From JAVBMJ01 sp031552535 (GTDB lineage: Bacteria; Bacteroidota; Bacteroidia; Bacteroidales; Rikenellaceae): DNA of 50,409 nucleotides. The stretch spans positions 1-50,409 of the forward strand of contig JAVBMJ010000032.1 in NCBI GenBank assembly GCA_031552535.1. Direction: 5' to 3'. Below are positions 1 through 6,400 of this stretch, piece by piece. Each line of letters starts with the position of its first letter. Positions within the stretch are counted from its first letter, which is position 1. The notes under the pieces are model-generated. The model was not told where the DNA came from and did not search any database. It worked only from the letters and a program-made list of their open reading frames with translations. The translations under genes and the position numbers were made by a program.

Positions 1-91
1 TGAAATGTTCAGGATAATCCTCGACTGCGATTAGTTCGAAGTGATCAAATACCTCAGTGGGTAAAATCAATTTGGATAAGTCTGTTTGCAT
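1..91 (-). CDS. Transposase, N-terminal 30 residues (partial)
   Basis: The open frame begins at ATG 91 on the minus strand and runs off the window. It begins MQTDLSKLILPTEVFDHFEL and contains an acidic stretch. The right-edge element encodes 30 residues of the same protein with 24 identities and many synonymous changes. The N-terminus resembles ISL3/ISAon1-like transposases common in Bacteroidota, which is a recollection of family appearance rather than a search result. No catalytic residues are inside the window. It is oriented outward, away from the tRNA. Confidence 0.6.
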   Translation of the reverse strand, partial: MQTDLSKLILPTEVFDHFELIAVEDYPEHF

Positions 92-142
92 CCCGCAAAG
101 ATAAACTTTTCACCCGCTCCACCCGGTTTTTACATTGAGCCG
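1..142 (-). mobile_element. Left-edge insertion sequence, 5' end only
   Basis: This is the start of an insertion sequence that runs off the left edge of the window, read on the minus strand. Its outer end is placed at 142. From there inward the sequence, beginning CGGCTCAATGTAAAAACC on the minus strand, is identical over 51 bp of non-coding sequence to the element at the right edge (from 50269), and identity stops at 143 and at 50268. The GGCTC-type tip recalls ISL3-like ends, but the family call is tentative because only one end and about 30 codons of transposase are visible. Confidence 0.75.
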
Positions 143-180
143 AAATATGTATCGCTCAGTGATTTACGTCTTCGTATAAG

Positions 181-215
181 AAATAAAAAAGGGCCAAAAC
201 CTAAGTTTTGACCCT
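181..215 (-). terminator. Intrinsic terminator of tRNA-fMet
   Basis: Read on the minus strand just after the tRNA CCA end, AGGGTCAAAAC and GTTTTGGCCCT form an 11-bp stem with one mismatch around a 4-nt loop. A run of T follows (A-rich on the plus strand, 181-190). It sits 1 nt beyond the tRNA and is a standard rho-independent structure. Confidence 0.85.
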
Positions 216-216
216 G

Positions 217-292
217 TGGTAGCGGGGGAAGGACTCGAACCTCCGGCCTTTGGGTTATGAGCCCAACGAGCTGCCAACTGCTCCACCCCGCG
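217..292 (-). tRNA. Initiator tRNA-fMet (CAT anticodon)
   Basis: A 76-nt minus-strand tRNA with an encoded CCA end (217-219). The anticodon loop is CTCATAA, so it reads AUG. Three consecutive G:C pairs (GGG...CCC) close the anticodon stem, and position 1 is C opposite U72, an unpaired acceptor end. Both are the known hallmarks of bacterial initiator tRNA. E. coli has C1-A72 where this one has C1-U72. The TTCGAGT T-loop is present. The gene stands alone with its own promoter (329-359) and terminator (181-215). Confidence 0.95.
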
Positions 293-328
293 GTATGATA
301 TTACACTTACTCCCACACTTTGGAAGTA

Positions 329-359
329 CAAAGGTAATCAAAAAAAATAGATATCCAAA
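329..359 (-). promoter_or_regulatory. Promoter of the initiator tRNA gene
   Basis: On the minus strand a TACCTTTG -7 box lies at 336-329 and a TTTG -33 box at 359-356, separated by 19 bp. This matches the Bacteroidota sigma-ABfr consensus (TTTG, 19-21 bp, TAnnTTTG). It places the start about 30 nt before the mature tRNA. Confidence 0.8.
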
Positions 360-919
360 AAAATAATGTATTTCCATGCGATAGATCTATAAATTTACCA
401 TAAAGACGGATCGCATTATTCATCACATCCAATCTTTTACATAAAAAATCCACAGACAGACTCTGAAACAATGAAAATCCAAAATATAGAACGTAGTATG
501 CTAAACGCGTCACGTATGCTCTATGGATAAATCACGGTTCAATAACCATAATATACCATAAGGCACAACCTGCAGAATTTTTTCGACAAAAATGTCGCTT
601 TTCTTGAAAAACGGCAATTTGTTTGTAACTTTGCATATTAGTCCGCCCGAGAGGTTGCCAATGGAATATAATTCCTGATACATCCATCAGTAGCGGTTGC
701 TCACAAAACGGTCTGTTTCGCGTCCTATTGCAAAAACAAGAAATCAATACATATATCATGGCATTAACAACCTGCACAAAATACCGGGAGTTTGTCCATG
801 AATTTCTCGTGCAAAAAATCATGAGGCATTCGTCGCAATACATAAATAGCGATTAAGCAGATTATTGGAGCTATGAAAACCATCGGTCTCACAAATTGAT
901 AACGAAATAAAAACGGGTC
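360..919. other. Long intergenic region before the Cys-rich pair
   Basis: About 560 bp of AT-rich sequence without a convincing gene. It holds the plus-strand promoter listed at 603-633 and, just upstream of it, a small inverted repeat CGACA-AAAA-TGTCG (584-597). A transcript from that promoter would have a leader of about 280 nt before the first Cys-rich gene. A 32-codon frame at 758-856 is the only candidate for a leader peptide and has no supporting feature. No further structure is visible. Confidence 0.5.
603..633 (+). promoter_or_regulatory. Probable promoter for the Cys-rich gene pair
   Basis: TAACTTTG at 626-633 is a good -7 box. CTTG at 603-606, 19 bp upstream, is one mismatch from the TTTG -33 box. 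It is the only promoter-like site found between the tRNA and the first Cys-rich gene. The implied 5' leader is unusually long. Confidence 0.55.
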
Positions 920-1165
920 ATGAAAAAATTTACCAGGAAACAAAAAATAGTACTCTTTATCGCAGGGTTGGTTGTAGTATGCGGTCTGGCAACGGGGGTG
1001 ATGTATATTACCGGAGTATTGCCAATACAGGCGCAAGGCGTAAGCCAATATGGGAAGCGTTGCCATAATAAATATTGCGCCTGCCATGAACCGAATGACG
1101 ATAGCCTGGATCCACGCAGTTCCAAATGCGGACGTTGCCAGCAATGTTTCTATACATACAAATAA
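920..1165 (+). CDS. Cys-rich single-TM microprotein A
   Basis: Unrecognised family. The 81-residue protein has a basic N-terminus (MKKFTRKQK), one hydrophobic segment at about residues 10-32, and a polar tail carrying C-X4-C-X-C-H ... C-G-R-C-X2-C. By the positive-inside rule the Cys-rich tail should lie outside the cytoplasm. The next gene is a clear paralogue: the basic start, the TM segment ending in TGV, and the Cys/His pattern all align. Six Cys plus His suggests metal binding or disulfides, which is inference. Paralogy supports this being a real gene despite its size. Confidence 0.7.
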   Translation: MKKFTRKQKIVLFIAGLVVVCGLATGVMYITGVLPIQAQGVSQYGKRCHNKYCACHEPNDDSLDPRSSKCGRCQQCFYTYK

Positions 1166-1171
1166 AAATCT

Positions 1172-1423
1172 GTGGTAGTTAAAAGAATTACGAAAAAACA
1201 AAAATTTACCGTGCTTTTCGCCGGACTTGTGGCAATATGCTCTCTGGCAATGGCGGGGCTGTATTTTACGGGAGTATATCCAAAAGAGGGCAAAGGCGCA
1301 TCGCCTTGCTACAGGTTCGACTGCCCGTGCCATACGGAAGAGACCGGCTCTTTCGGAGCAACTGAAAATGTGTGCGGAAGATGCAGTGAATGCAAGAAGT
1401 TGTTAACCGGCGAAAATCATTGA
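1172..1423 (+). CDS. Cys-rich single-TM microprotein B (paralogue)
   Basis: An 83-residue paralogue of the preceding gene, starting 6 bp after its stop, most likely at GTG 1172 because no ATG lies near the start of the homologous region. It has a basic start, one TM segment at about residues 11-34, then C-X4-C-X-C-H and, about 14 residues on, C-G-R-C-X2-C. The linker between the two Cys clusters differs in sequence and length from the paralogue while the Cys/His positions are kept, as expected if those residues are functional. The function is unknown. The stop codon lies inside the hairpin at 1420-1452. Confidence 0.7.
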   Translation: MVVKRITKKQKFTVLFAGLVAICSLAMAGLYFTGVYPKEGKGASPCYRFDCPCHTEETGSFGATENVCGRCSECKKLLTGENH

Positions 1424-1452
1424 TGCCCGGCATTAGAATGCCCGGGCATCAA
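1420..1452 (+). terminator. Hairpin ending the Cys-rich pair
   Basis: TTGATGCCCGG-CATT and AATG-CCCGGGCATCAA pair over about 15 bp with one bulged G and a 2-nt loop. The structure includes the stop codon of microprotein B. There is no clear T tract, so it may terminate weakly or protect the 3' end. Confidence 0.5.
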
Positions 1453-1597
1453 TAGAGATGGCGGTAGTCTGTCAGGAGTGTAGAGATGATTTATCAATAC
1501 ACTGTCATCATTAAGATGTTGTCCGTACCTGATACAGGTCCGGATAGTATTGTATGCCGGCTGGAGAATCCGCCACAATGCACTATAAATTGACGTT

Positions 1598-2572
1598 ATG
1601 CATTACCTTGTATCATTGTTACCTCCTTTATTGTTGGTTGCCTTGCTGGTCTGGCTCGACAGTTTCGCGCTGGTAAAGAAGTGGCTTCTGCTCACATGTT
1701 TCATCTGGGGCATCGTTGTTACATATATGGCCGTTTTTTTTAATGTTTCGATCACCCGGCTCATGCCTTCAATTAGCCTTGTCGTGGCCCCGGTTGTAGA
1801 GGAGACCCTCAAGGGGCTATTATTGGTGCTTATTATCAGACGCAGATGGGCTATGTTCTTTATTGACGCCGCAATCTACGGTGTAGCTGTTGGCGCGGGG
1901 TTTGCCGTTTCGGAGAACATATCCTATCTGGGCGCCTTTCCCGACATGTTATTCGGCACAGCCCTTATGCGGGGTATGGGTACGGCAATAATGCATTGCG
2001 GAGCGGTCGCCTCCACAGCAGTCATACTCAACTGGTTTATGACCCGCAAGGGACATACGGGGCGTTATTTTTTTCTTGCACTTTTGCCCGGGATATTGTT
2101 GCACACAATCTATAATTCGTTGATAATACCCCCTATGATGGTGTTGCCTGTAATATGCCTCGGAGTGACTTCATTGATCGGGATATTGTTTATGAGCAAC
2201 GAAAAGAGTATCGCCAAATGGCTTGACGATGAGTTGGCTGCCGAGGTGAAACTGCTGTCGGCCATGCAAAAAGGGATGTTTTCCCAAACCAAGGCAGGCC
2301 AGTATCTTATGACGGTCAAAGAAAAATTCGCCCCCGACAGGTTTATGGATATGTACTGTTATGTGCGCCTTTACCTTGAATTATCGATAGCCGCAAAACG
2401 CAACATGATGCTTTCAGAAGCAGGTTTTCCTGTCCCTGACGATCCGGATACAATGTCGAAGATCAAGGAATTCAATATTCTTAAAAAGAATATAGGCAAA
2501 ACAGCCTGGATAGTCCTCGCTCCAATCGTCAAACAGGATAAAATAGATTGGAAGATAAAAGTTCTGAGATAA
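1598..2572 (+). CDS. PrsW-family intramembrane protease
   Basis: A 324-residue polytopic membrane protein. The core carries the PrsW/CAAX-like motifs: EE-T-L-K at residues 68-72, a glycine-rich helix ending in S-E-N (E106), H133 in the M-H-C-G-A segment, and H169 with N173 in the H-T-I-Y-N segment. Family members cleave single-pass membrane proteins; B. subtilis PrsW starts degradation of the anti-sigma factor RsiW. About eight TM segments are followed by a soluble C-terminal third (from about residue 195) that I do not recognise. It lies 175 bp downstream of two single-pass microproteins, a suggestive but unproved substrate context. A hairpin separates the genes. Confidence 0.85.
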   Translation: MHYLVSLLPPLLLVALLVWLDSFALVKKWLLLTCFIWGIVVTYMAVFFNVSITRLMPSISLVVAPVVEETLKGLLLVLIIRRRWAMFFIDAAIYGVAVGAGFAVSENISYLGAFPDMLFGTALMRGMGTAIMHCGAVASTAVILNWFMTRKGHTGRYFFLALLPGILLHTIYNSLIIPPMMVLPVICLGVTSLIGILFMSNEKSIAKWLDDELAAEVKLLSAMQKGMFSQTKAGQYLMTVKEKFAPDRFMDMYCYVRLYLELSIAAKRNMMLSEAGFPVPDDPDTMSKIKEFNILKKNIGKTAWIVLAPIVKQDKIDWKIKVLR

Positions 2573-2655
2573 ATTCCGAAACGAAATTTCAGAAACCATC
2601 TAAATTATTACGGATAACGATCTTATCTTTACCGTCTGGCATTCCCCGGGGGATG

Positions 2656-3708
2656 TTATTTGCTGCCGGATTTATTTTTCGAGGAAAGCGGGTGATAGCG
2701 TTCGATACTCGAATGTAGATGGCGGGTGTCGAGATGTGTATATATTTCGGTCGTTGTAATGCTCTCGTGTCCCAACATATCCTGTATCTGCCGTATTCCC
2801 GCCCCGCCTTCAAGCAGATGTGTGGCAAAACTATGACGCAACGTGTGGGGGCTGATCTCGCGCGTGATGCCTGCCAGCAAAGCGCACTGGCGCAGTATCT
2901 TGAAAACCATGACCCGCGACAGTTGCCGTCCGTTGCGATTAAGGAACAGTATGTCCGGATTACGCGGATCGACCTCGACCAACACCCGTTGCGACATCCA
3001 ATGTTCTGTGGCACGCCTGGCGGCGGCGCTCACCGGAACGAGCCGCTGTTTGCGCCCCTTGCCTGTGACCCGGATAAATCCCTCTTCAAAAAAGAGGTCG
3101 GTAATGCGTAGCGAAGTCAGCTCCGAGACCCGCAACCCGCAACTGTAAAGCATCTCTATCATTGCCCGGTTGCGATGTCCCCACTGGCGGCTGAGGTCTA
3201 TGGAGTCGAGTATGGCGTCTATCTCGCGCAGACTCAGTGTGTCGGGGAGCTTTCGTCCCAGTTTCGGGGCGTCGATGAATTCGGTGGGAAGCGTGGTGAT
3301 CAGGCCGGTGTCGAGCATGAAGTTGAAAAAACTCTTCAGCCCGCTCAGGGTGCGTCCCTGGGAATTTTTGGATATTCTTTCGTCGTAAAGGCCCGCCAGG
3401 AAAGCCTCTATGTCGTCGCCTGCCACATTTTCGGGCATAAGTATTATGCCGGTCGCAAAATCCGCAAACTTCCGCACATCGTAAAGGTAGCTCTCCACAC
3501 TGTTCGGCGAAAGGCCTTTTTCGATCCTGATGTAGCGGCGGAACTCTTCGGCGATGTCATTCCAAGCGGCTTCGCACTTCTTCCGGATGTGAATATCAGG
3601 GTCGTAGTACTGCCCGACGGAACCGGAACCGGCATGTGAAACTGCCGCAGCCTCCGGCCCGGATTCCTCTTCGGCTTCTGTGGTGCGAATGTCGTCGCGG
3701 TCCGTCAT
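2656..3708 (-). CDS. xerD: Tyrosine recombinase XerD
   Basis: Site-specific tyrosine recombinase that, with XerC, resolves chromosome dimers at dif. The N-terminal SAM-like DNA-binding domain spans about residues 48-135 and the catalytic domain 150-340. All active-site residues are visible: R193, K217, H288, R291, H314 and nucleophile Y323 in the H-E-S-I-T-T-T-E-I-Y segment. At 350 residues it is longer than the usual 300 because of a roughly 45-residue polar N-terminal extension rich in Glu, Ala and Ser. No internal ATG offers a shorter start and the promoter fits ATG 3708. No integrase-type neighbours or att sites are seen, so a housekeeping Xer role is likely. Confidence 0.88.
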   Translation of the reverse strand: MTDRDDIRTTEAEEESGPEAAAVSHAGSGSVGQYYDPDIHIRKKCEAAWNDIAEEFRRYIRIEKGLSPNSVESYLYDVRKFADFATGIILMPENVAGDDIEAFLAGLYDERISKNSQGRTLSGLKSFFNFMLDTGLITTLPTEFIDAPKLGRKLPDTLSLREIDAILDSIDLSRQWGHRNRAMIEMLYSCGLRVSELTSLRITDLFFEEGFIRVTGKGRKQRLVPVSAAARRATEHWMSQRVLVEVDPRNPDILFLNRNGRQLSRVMVFKILRQCALLAGITREISPHTLRHSFATHLLEGGAGIRQIQDMLGHESITTTEIYTHLDTRHLHSSIERYHPLSSKNKSGSK

Positions 3709-3716
3709 AAAATGAT

Positions 3717-3735
3717 TACCTTTGTGGCAAAGTTA
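3717..3735. promoter_or_regulatory. Back-to-back overlapping promoters, xerD and prmA
   Basis: Two -7 boxes face away from each other only 3 bp apart: TACCTTTG on plus (3717-3724, prmA) and TAACTTTG on minus (3735-3728, xerD). Each predicted start is about 10-13 nt from its ATG (3744 and 3708), so both mRNAs would have very short leaders. Only one polymerase could bind at a time. Confidence 0.65.
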
Positions 3736-3743
3736 ATATTTTT

Positions 3744-4574
3744 ATGGATTATCTGGAACTGAACGTCCCTGTTACCGACACCATGCAGTCGGAGATACTG
3801 ATCGCGGAACTGGCTGTGTTTCCGTTCGAAAGCTTTGTCGAGGAGGAAGGTATGCTTAAAGCATATATTCCCGGTGAGAAATTGGCCGGATGCAAAGACG
3901 CGGTCGATGCCATGTTGGCCGGGGCGGAAGTCGCGGGAGCACGGTATATAGCCATCGAGACGGTCAACTGGAATGCGGTTTGGGAATCGAATTTCGAACC
4001 GGTGGACGTCGACGGGCAATGCGTTATCCGCGCCCCGTTCCATCCGCGACGCGACGATGTGAGACTGGAGGTGGTGATAATGCCCAAAATGTCGTTCGGC
4101 ACGGGACACCATGCCACGACCCACCTGGTGACAGCCGAAATAATGAAGCGCGATTTTTCGGGTCTTTATGGGCTGGACATGGGCAGCGGCACGGGCGTGT
4201 TGGCGATAGTGGCGGCAAAATTGGGAGCGTCGAGGGTCGATGCGGTCGATATCGACCAATGGGCATACGAAAACAGCGCGGAAAATATCGCGGCCAATGC
4301 GGTGGAAGGAGTTGTGGTGCCCATATTGGGTGACGTTTCGGCGGTGAAAGGCCGTGTTTACGATTTTATATTTGCAAATATCAACCGCAATATCCTGCTC
4401 TCCGACATGCCTTCCTACGCGGCAATGCTTAAAACAGGTGGCGAGATCATCCTCTGCGGCATATTCTACCCGGATGTAGAGGCCATCAGCCGCAGGGCTT
4501 CGGAATGCGGAATGGAAACGACCGCCACTTCGTTGCGGGACGGTTGGGCGGCGGTGACAGTGGTTAAAAAGTAA
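3744..4574 (+). CDS. prmA: Ribosomal protein L11 methyltransferase
   Basis: AdoMet-dependent methyltransferase that modifies ribosomal protein L11. At 276 residues it is slightly shorter than E. coli PrmA. The N-terminal alpha/beta substrate-recognition region spans about residues 1-105. The Rossmann methyltransferase fold follows, with the G-T-G-H-H-A-T-T element, motif I L-D-M-G-S-G-T-G, the acidic V-D-I-D loop, and F-A-N-I-N-R-N-I-L, where the family normally shows an N-I-L-A/N type catalytic loop. It diverges from xerD and is followed 14 bp later by the YgiQ gene, so the two are probably cotranscribed. Confidence 0.92.
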   Translation: MDYLELNVPVTDTMQSEILIAELAVFPFESFVEEEGMLKAYIPGEKLAGCKDAVDAMLAGAEVAGARYIAIETVNWNAVWESNFEPVDVDGQCVIRAPFHPRRDDVRLEVVIMPKMSFGTGHHATTHLVTAEIMKRDFSGLYGLDMGSGTGVLAIVAAKLGASRVDAVDIDQWAYENSAENIAANAVEGVVVPILGDVSAVKGRVYDFIFANINRNILLSDMPSYAAMLKTGGEIILCGIFYPDVEAISRRASECGMETTATSLRDGWAAVTVVKK

Positions 4575-4588
4575 CCCCTCTGCAAGCC

Positions 4589-6328
4589 GTGCCTTTCTTG
4601 CCTACAACAGTTAAAGAGGTGGAAGCCCTGGGGTGGGACGCCATTGATGTGATCCTGTTCACAGGCGACGCCTATGTCGACCATCCGGCGTTCGGGGCGG
4701 CCGTGGTCGGAAGGTTGCTCGAAGCGGCCGGCTACAGGGTTGCCATAGTGCCGCAACCCAACTGGCGCGACGACCTGCGCGATTTCCGTAAACTGGGGGC
4801 GCCGCGCCTTTTTTTCGGCGTGTCGGCAGGGGCCATGGATTCGATGGTCAACCGCTACACGGCGACCCTGAGGCTGCGTAGCGACGACGCATATACTCCC
4901 GGTGGAAAAGCGGGATTCCGGCCCGACGATACGGTCATTACCTATACACAGATACTGAAGCGTCTATACCCGCATACTCCGGTGGTCATCGGAGGTATCG
5001 AGGCATCGTTGCGTCGCCTGACGCATTATGATTACCGTCTCGACCGTCTGCGCCCTTCGATCCTTGAGGAGAGCGGCGCCGACCTGTTGGCTTACGGGAT
5101 GGGCGAGGGCGTTGTAACCGATATTGCGCGTGCCCTGCGCAACGGCTACAATGCCAACCTGCTGCGCAAGGTGCGCCAGGTGGCTTTCATGGCCGACAGC
5201 CGGTATGTCGATTCGTTGCCCGGAACAGAACGGATAGTACTGAATTCTTACGAGACATGTTGCGGAAAACCGTCGGCGTTCGGCGACAATTTCATTAAAA
5301 TAGAGACCGAATCGAACCGCCGGTCGGGCAATAATATACTTGTCGAAGGGACCGGAGAACGGTTCGTGGTTGTCAATCCACCACGGGGGGTTATCACTCA
5401 ACAGGAATTGGATGCGAGTTTCGACCTGCCATATATGCGGCAACCGCATCCGCGCTACCGCGGCAAGGGCGATATTCCCGCCTATGAGATGATAAAACAC
5501 TCGGTCAATATACACCGTGGGTGTTTCGGCGGATGCAGCTTCTGCACAATATCGGCACATCAGGGCAAATTCGTGTCGAGCCGCAGCGAACGGTCGATCC
5601 TCAGGGAGGTCGACGCCATAGCGGCTACACCCGGCTTCAAGGGGTATCTTTCCGATGTTGGCGGCCCGTCGGCCAATATGTACGGCATTGGCGGACGCGA
5701 CGCTTCGCAGTGCGGTAAATGTCTCAGGCCGTCGTGCCTCTTTCCCCGCATCTGCCGCAACCTCGATAACGGCCACGGCCCGCTACTGGAACTTTATGCG
5801 AGGATACGGTCGCGCAAGGGGATTAAAAAGGCGTTTGTCGGCAGCGGTGTACGCTACGATCTGATCGACGCTCCCAGCCGCGAGCGCTACCTGAGGGAAC
5901 TCATCTCGAACCATACATCGGGCAGGCTCAAAGTGGCTCCCGAACACACCCAGGGTGAGGTACTGGGCCTGATGCGCAAGCCCCCGTTCGAAAAGTTCGA
6001 AGAGCTGCAACGCGACTTCAGGCGTATATGCGCCGGCGAAGGGTTGCGTTACCAGCTCGTACCTTATTTTATTTCGGGACACCCTGGATGCGGCCGCCGC
6101 GAAATGGAAGAGTTGGCGCGAAGGGTCGACCGCGGTGGAGTCCACATGGAACAGGTGCAGGAGTTCACGCCGACACCTATGACCCTGTCGAGCGTGATGT
6201 ATTATACCGGCATCGATCCTTACACTGGCGACAAAGTGTATGTAGCGAAAAATGTGCAGGAAAAGCGTGCGCAGAAAAATTATTTCTTCGATTCCGGGAC
6301 AAAGGGGGTTTCCCGGAAAAAAGAGTAA
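4589..6328 (+). CDS. YgiQ-family radical SAM protein (UPF0313)
   Basis: A 579-residue radical SAM enzyme of the YgiQ group, whose reaction is not established. The N-terminal part (residues 1-290) contains the family's opening L-P-T-T ... G-D-A-Y-V-D-H-P block and a cobalamin-binding-like fold. The radical SAM core follows with C312-X3-C316-X2-C319, and a second Cys group (C-G-K-C-L-R-P-S-C-L-F-P) follows at about residues 375-386. The start is GTG 4589, chosen because it reproduces the conserved N-terminus. Its TAA stop is embedded in the -7 box used for dnaB. Confidence 0.88.
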   Translation: MPFLPTTVKEVEALGWDAIDVILFTGDAYVDHPAFGAAVVGRLLEAAGYRVAIVPQPNWRDDLRDFRKLGAPRLFFGVSAGAMDSMVNRYTATLRLRSDDAYTPGGKAGFRPDDTVITYTQILKRLYPHTPVVIGGIEASLRRLTHYDYRLDRLRPSILEESGADLLAYGMGEGVVTDIARALRNGYNANLLRKVRQVAFMADSRYVDSLPGTERIVLNSYETCCGKPSAFGDNFIKIETESNRRSGNNILVEGTGERFVVVNPPRGVITQQELDASFDLPYMRQPHPRYRGKGDIPAYEMIKHSVNIHRGCFGGCSFCTISAHQGKFVSSRSERSILREVDAIAATPGFKGYLSDVGGPSANMYGIGGRDASQCGKCLRPSCLFPRICRNLDNGHGPLLELYARIRSRKGIKKAFVGSGVRYDLIDAPSRERYLRELISNHTSGRLKVAPEHTQGEVLGLMRKPPFEKFEELQRDFRRICAGEGLRYQLVPYFISGHPGCGRREMEELARRVDRGGVHMEQVQEFTPTPMTLSSVMYYTGIDPYTGDKVYVAKNVQEKRAQKNYFFDSGTKGVSRKKE

Positions 6329-6333
6329 CTTTG
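6326..6333 (+). promoter_or_regulatory. Promoter -7 box for dnaB
   Basis: TAACTTTG matches TAnnTTTG and overlaps the ygiQ stop codon (6326-6328). It lies 68 bp before the dnaB ATG. No good -33 TTTG is seen at the right distance, since that region is the end of the ygiQ coding sequence. Confidence 0.55.
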
Positions 6334-6400
6334 TTCTTTTGGGGGAGGAGTGATCTTTCGAAACTCCCGTAAAAAACCACGGCCCAAGCAGTTGAAAACG

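Noticed and set aside
758..856. 32-codon plus-strand frame in the long leader
   Set aside because: A possible leader peptide, but it has no ribosome-binding site, homology or repeat structure to support it.
764..1333. Long open frame on the minus strand opposite the Cys-rich genes
   Set aside because: It is the antisense of two paralogous genes whose Cys/His pattern is conserved, and the translation shows no signal or family feature.
1486..1593. 35-codon plus-strand frame ending 4 bp before the PrsW gene
   Set aside because: Its position is suggestive of translational coupling, but the composition is unremarkable and no paralogue exists in the window.
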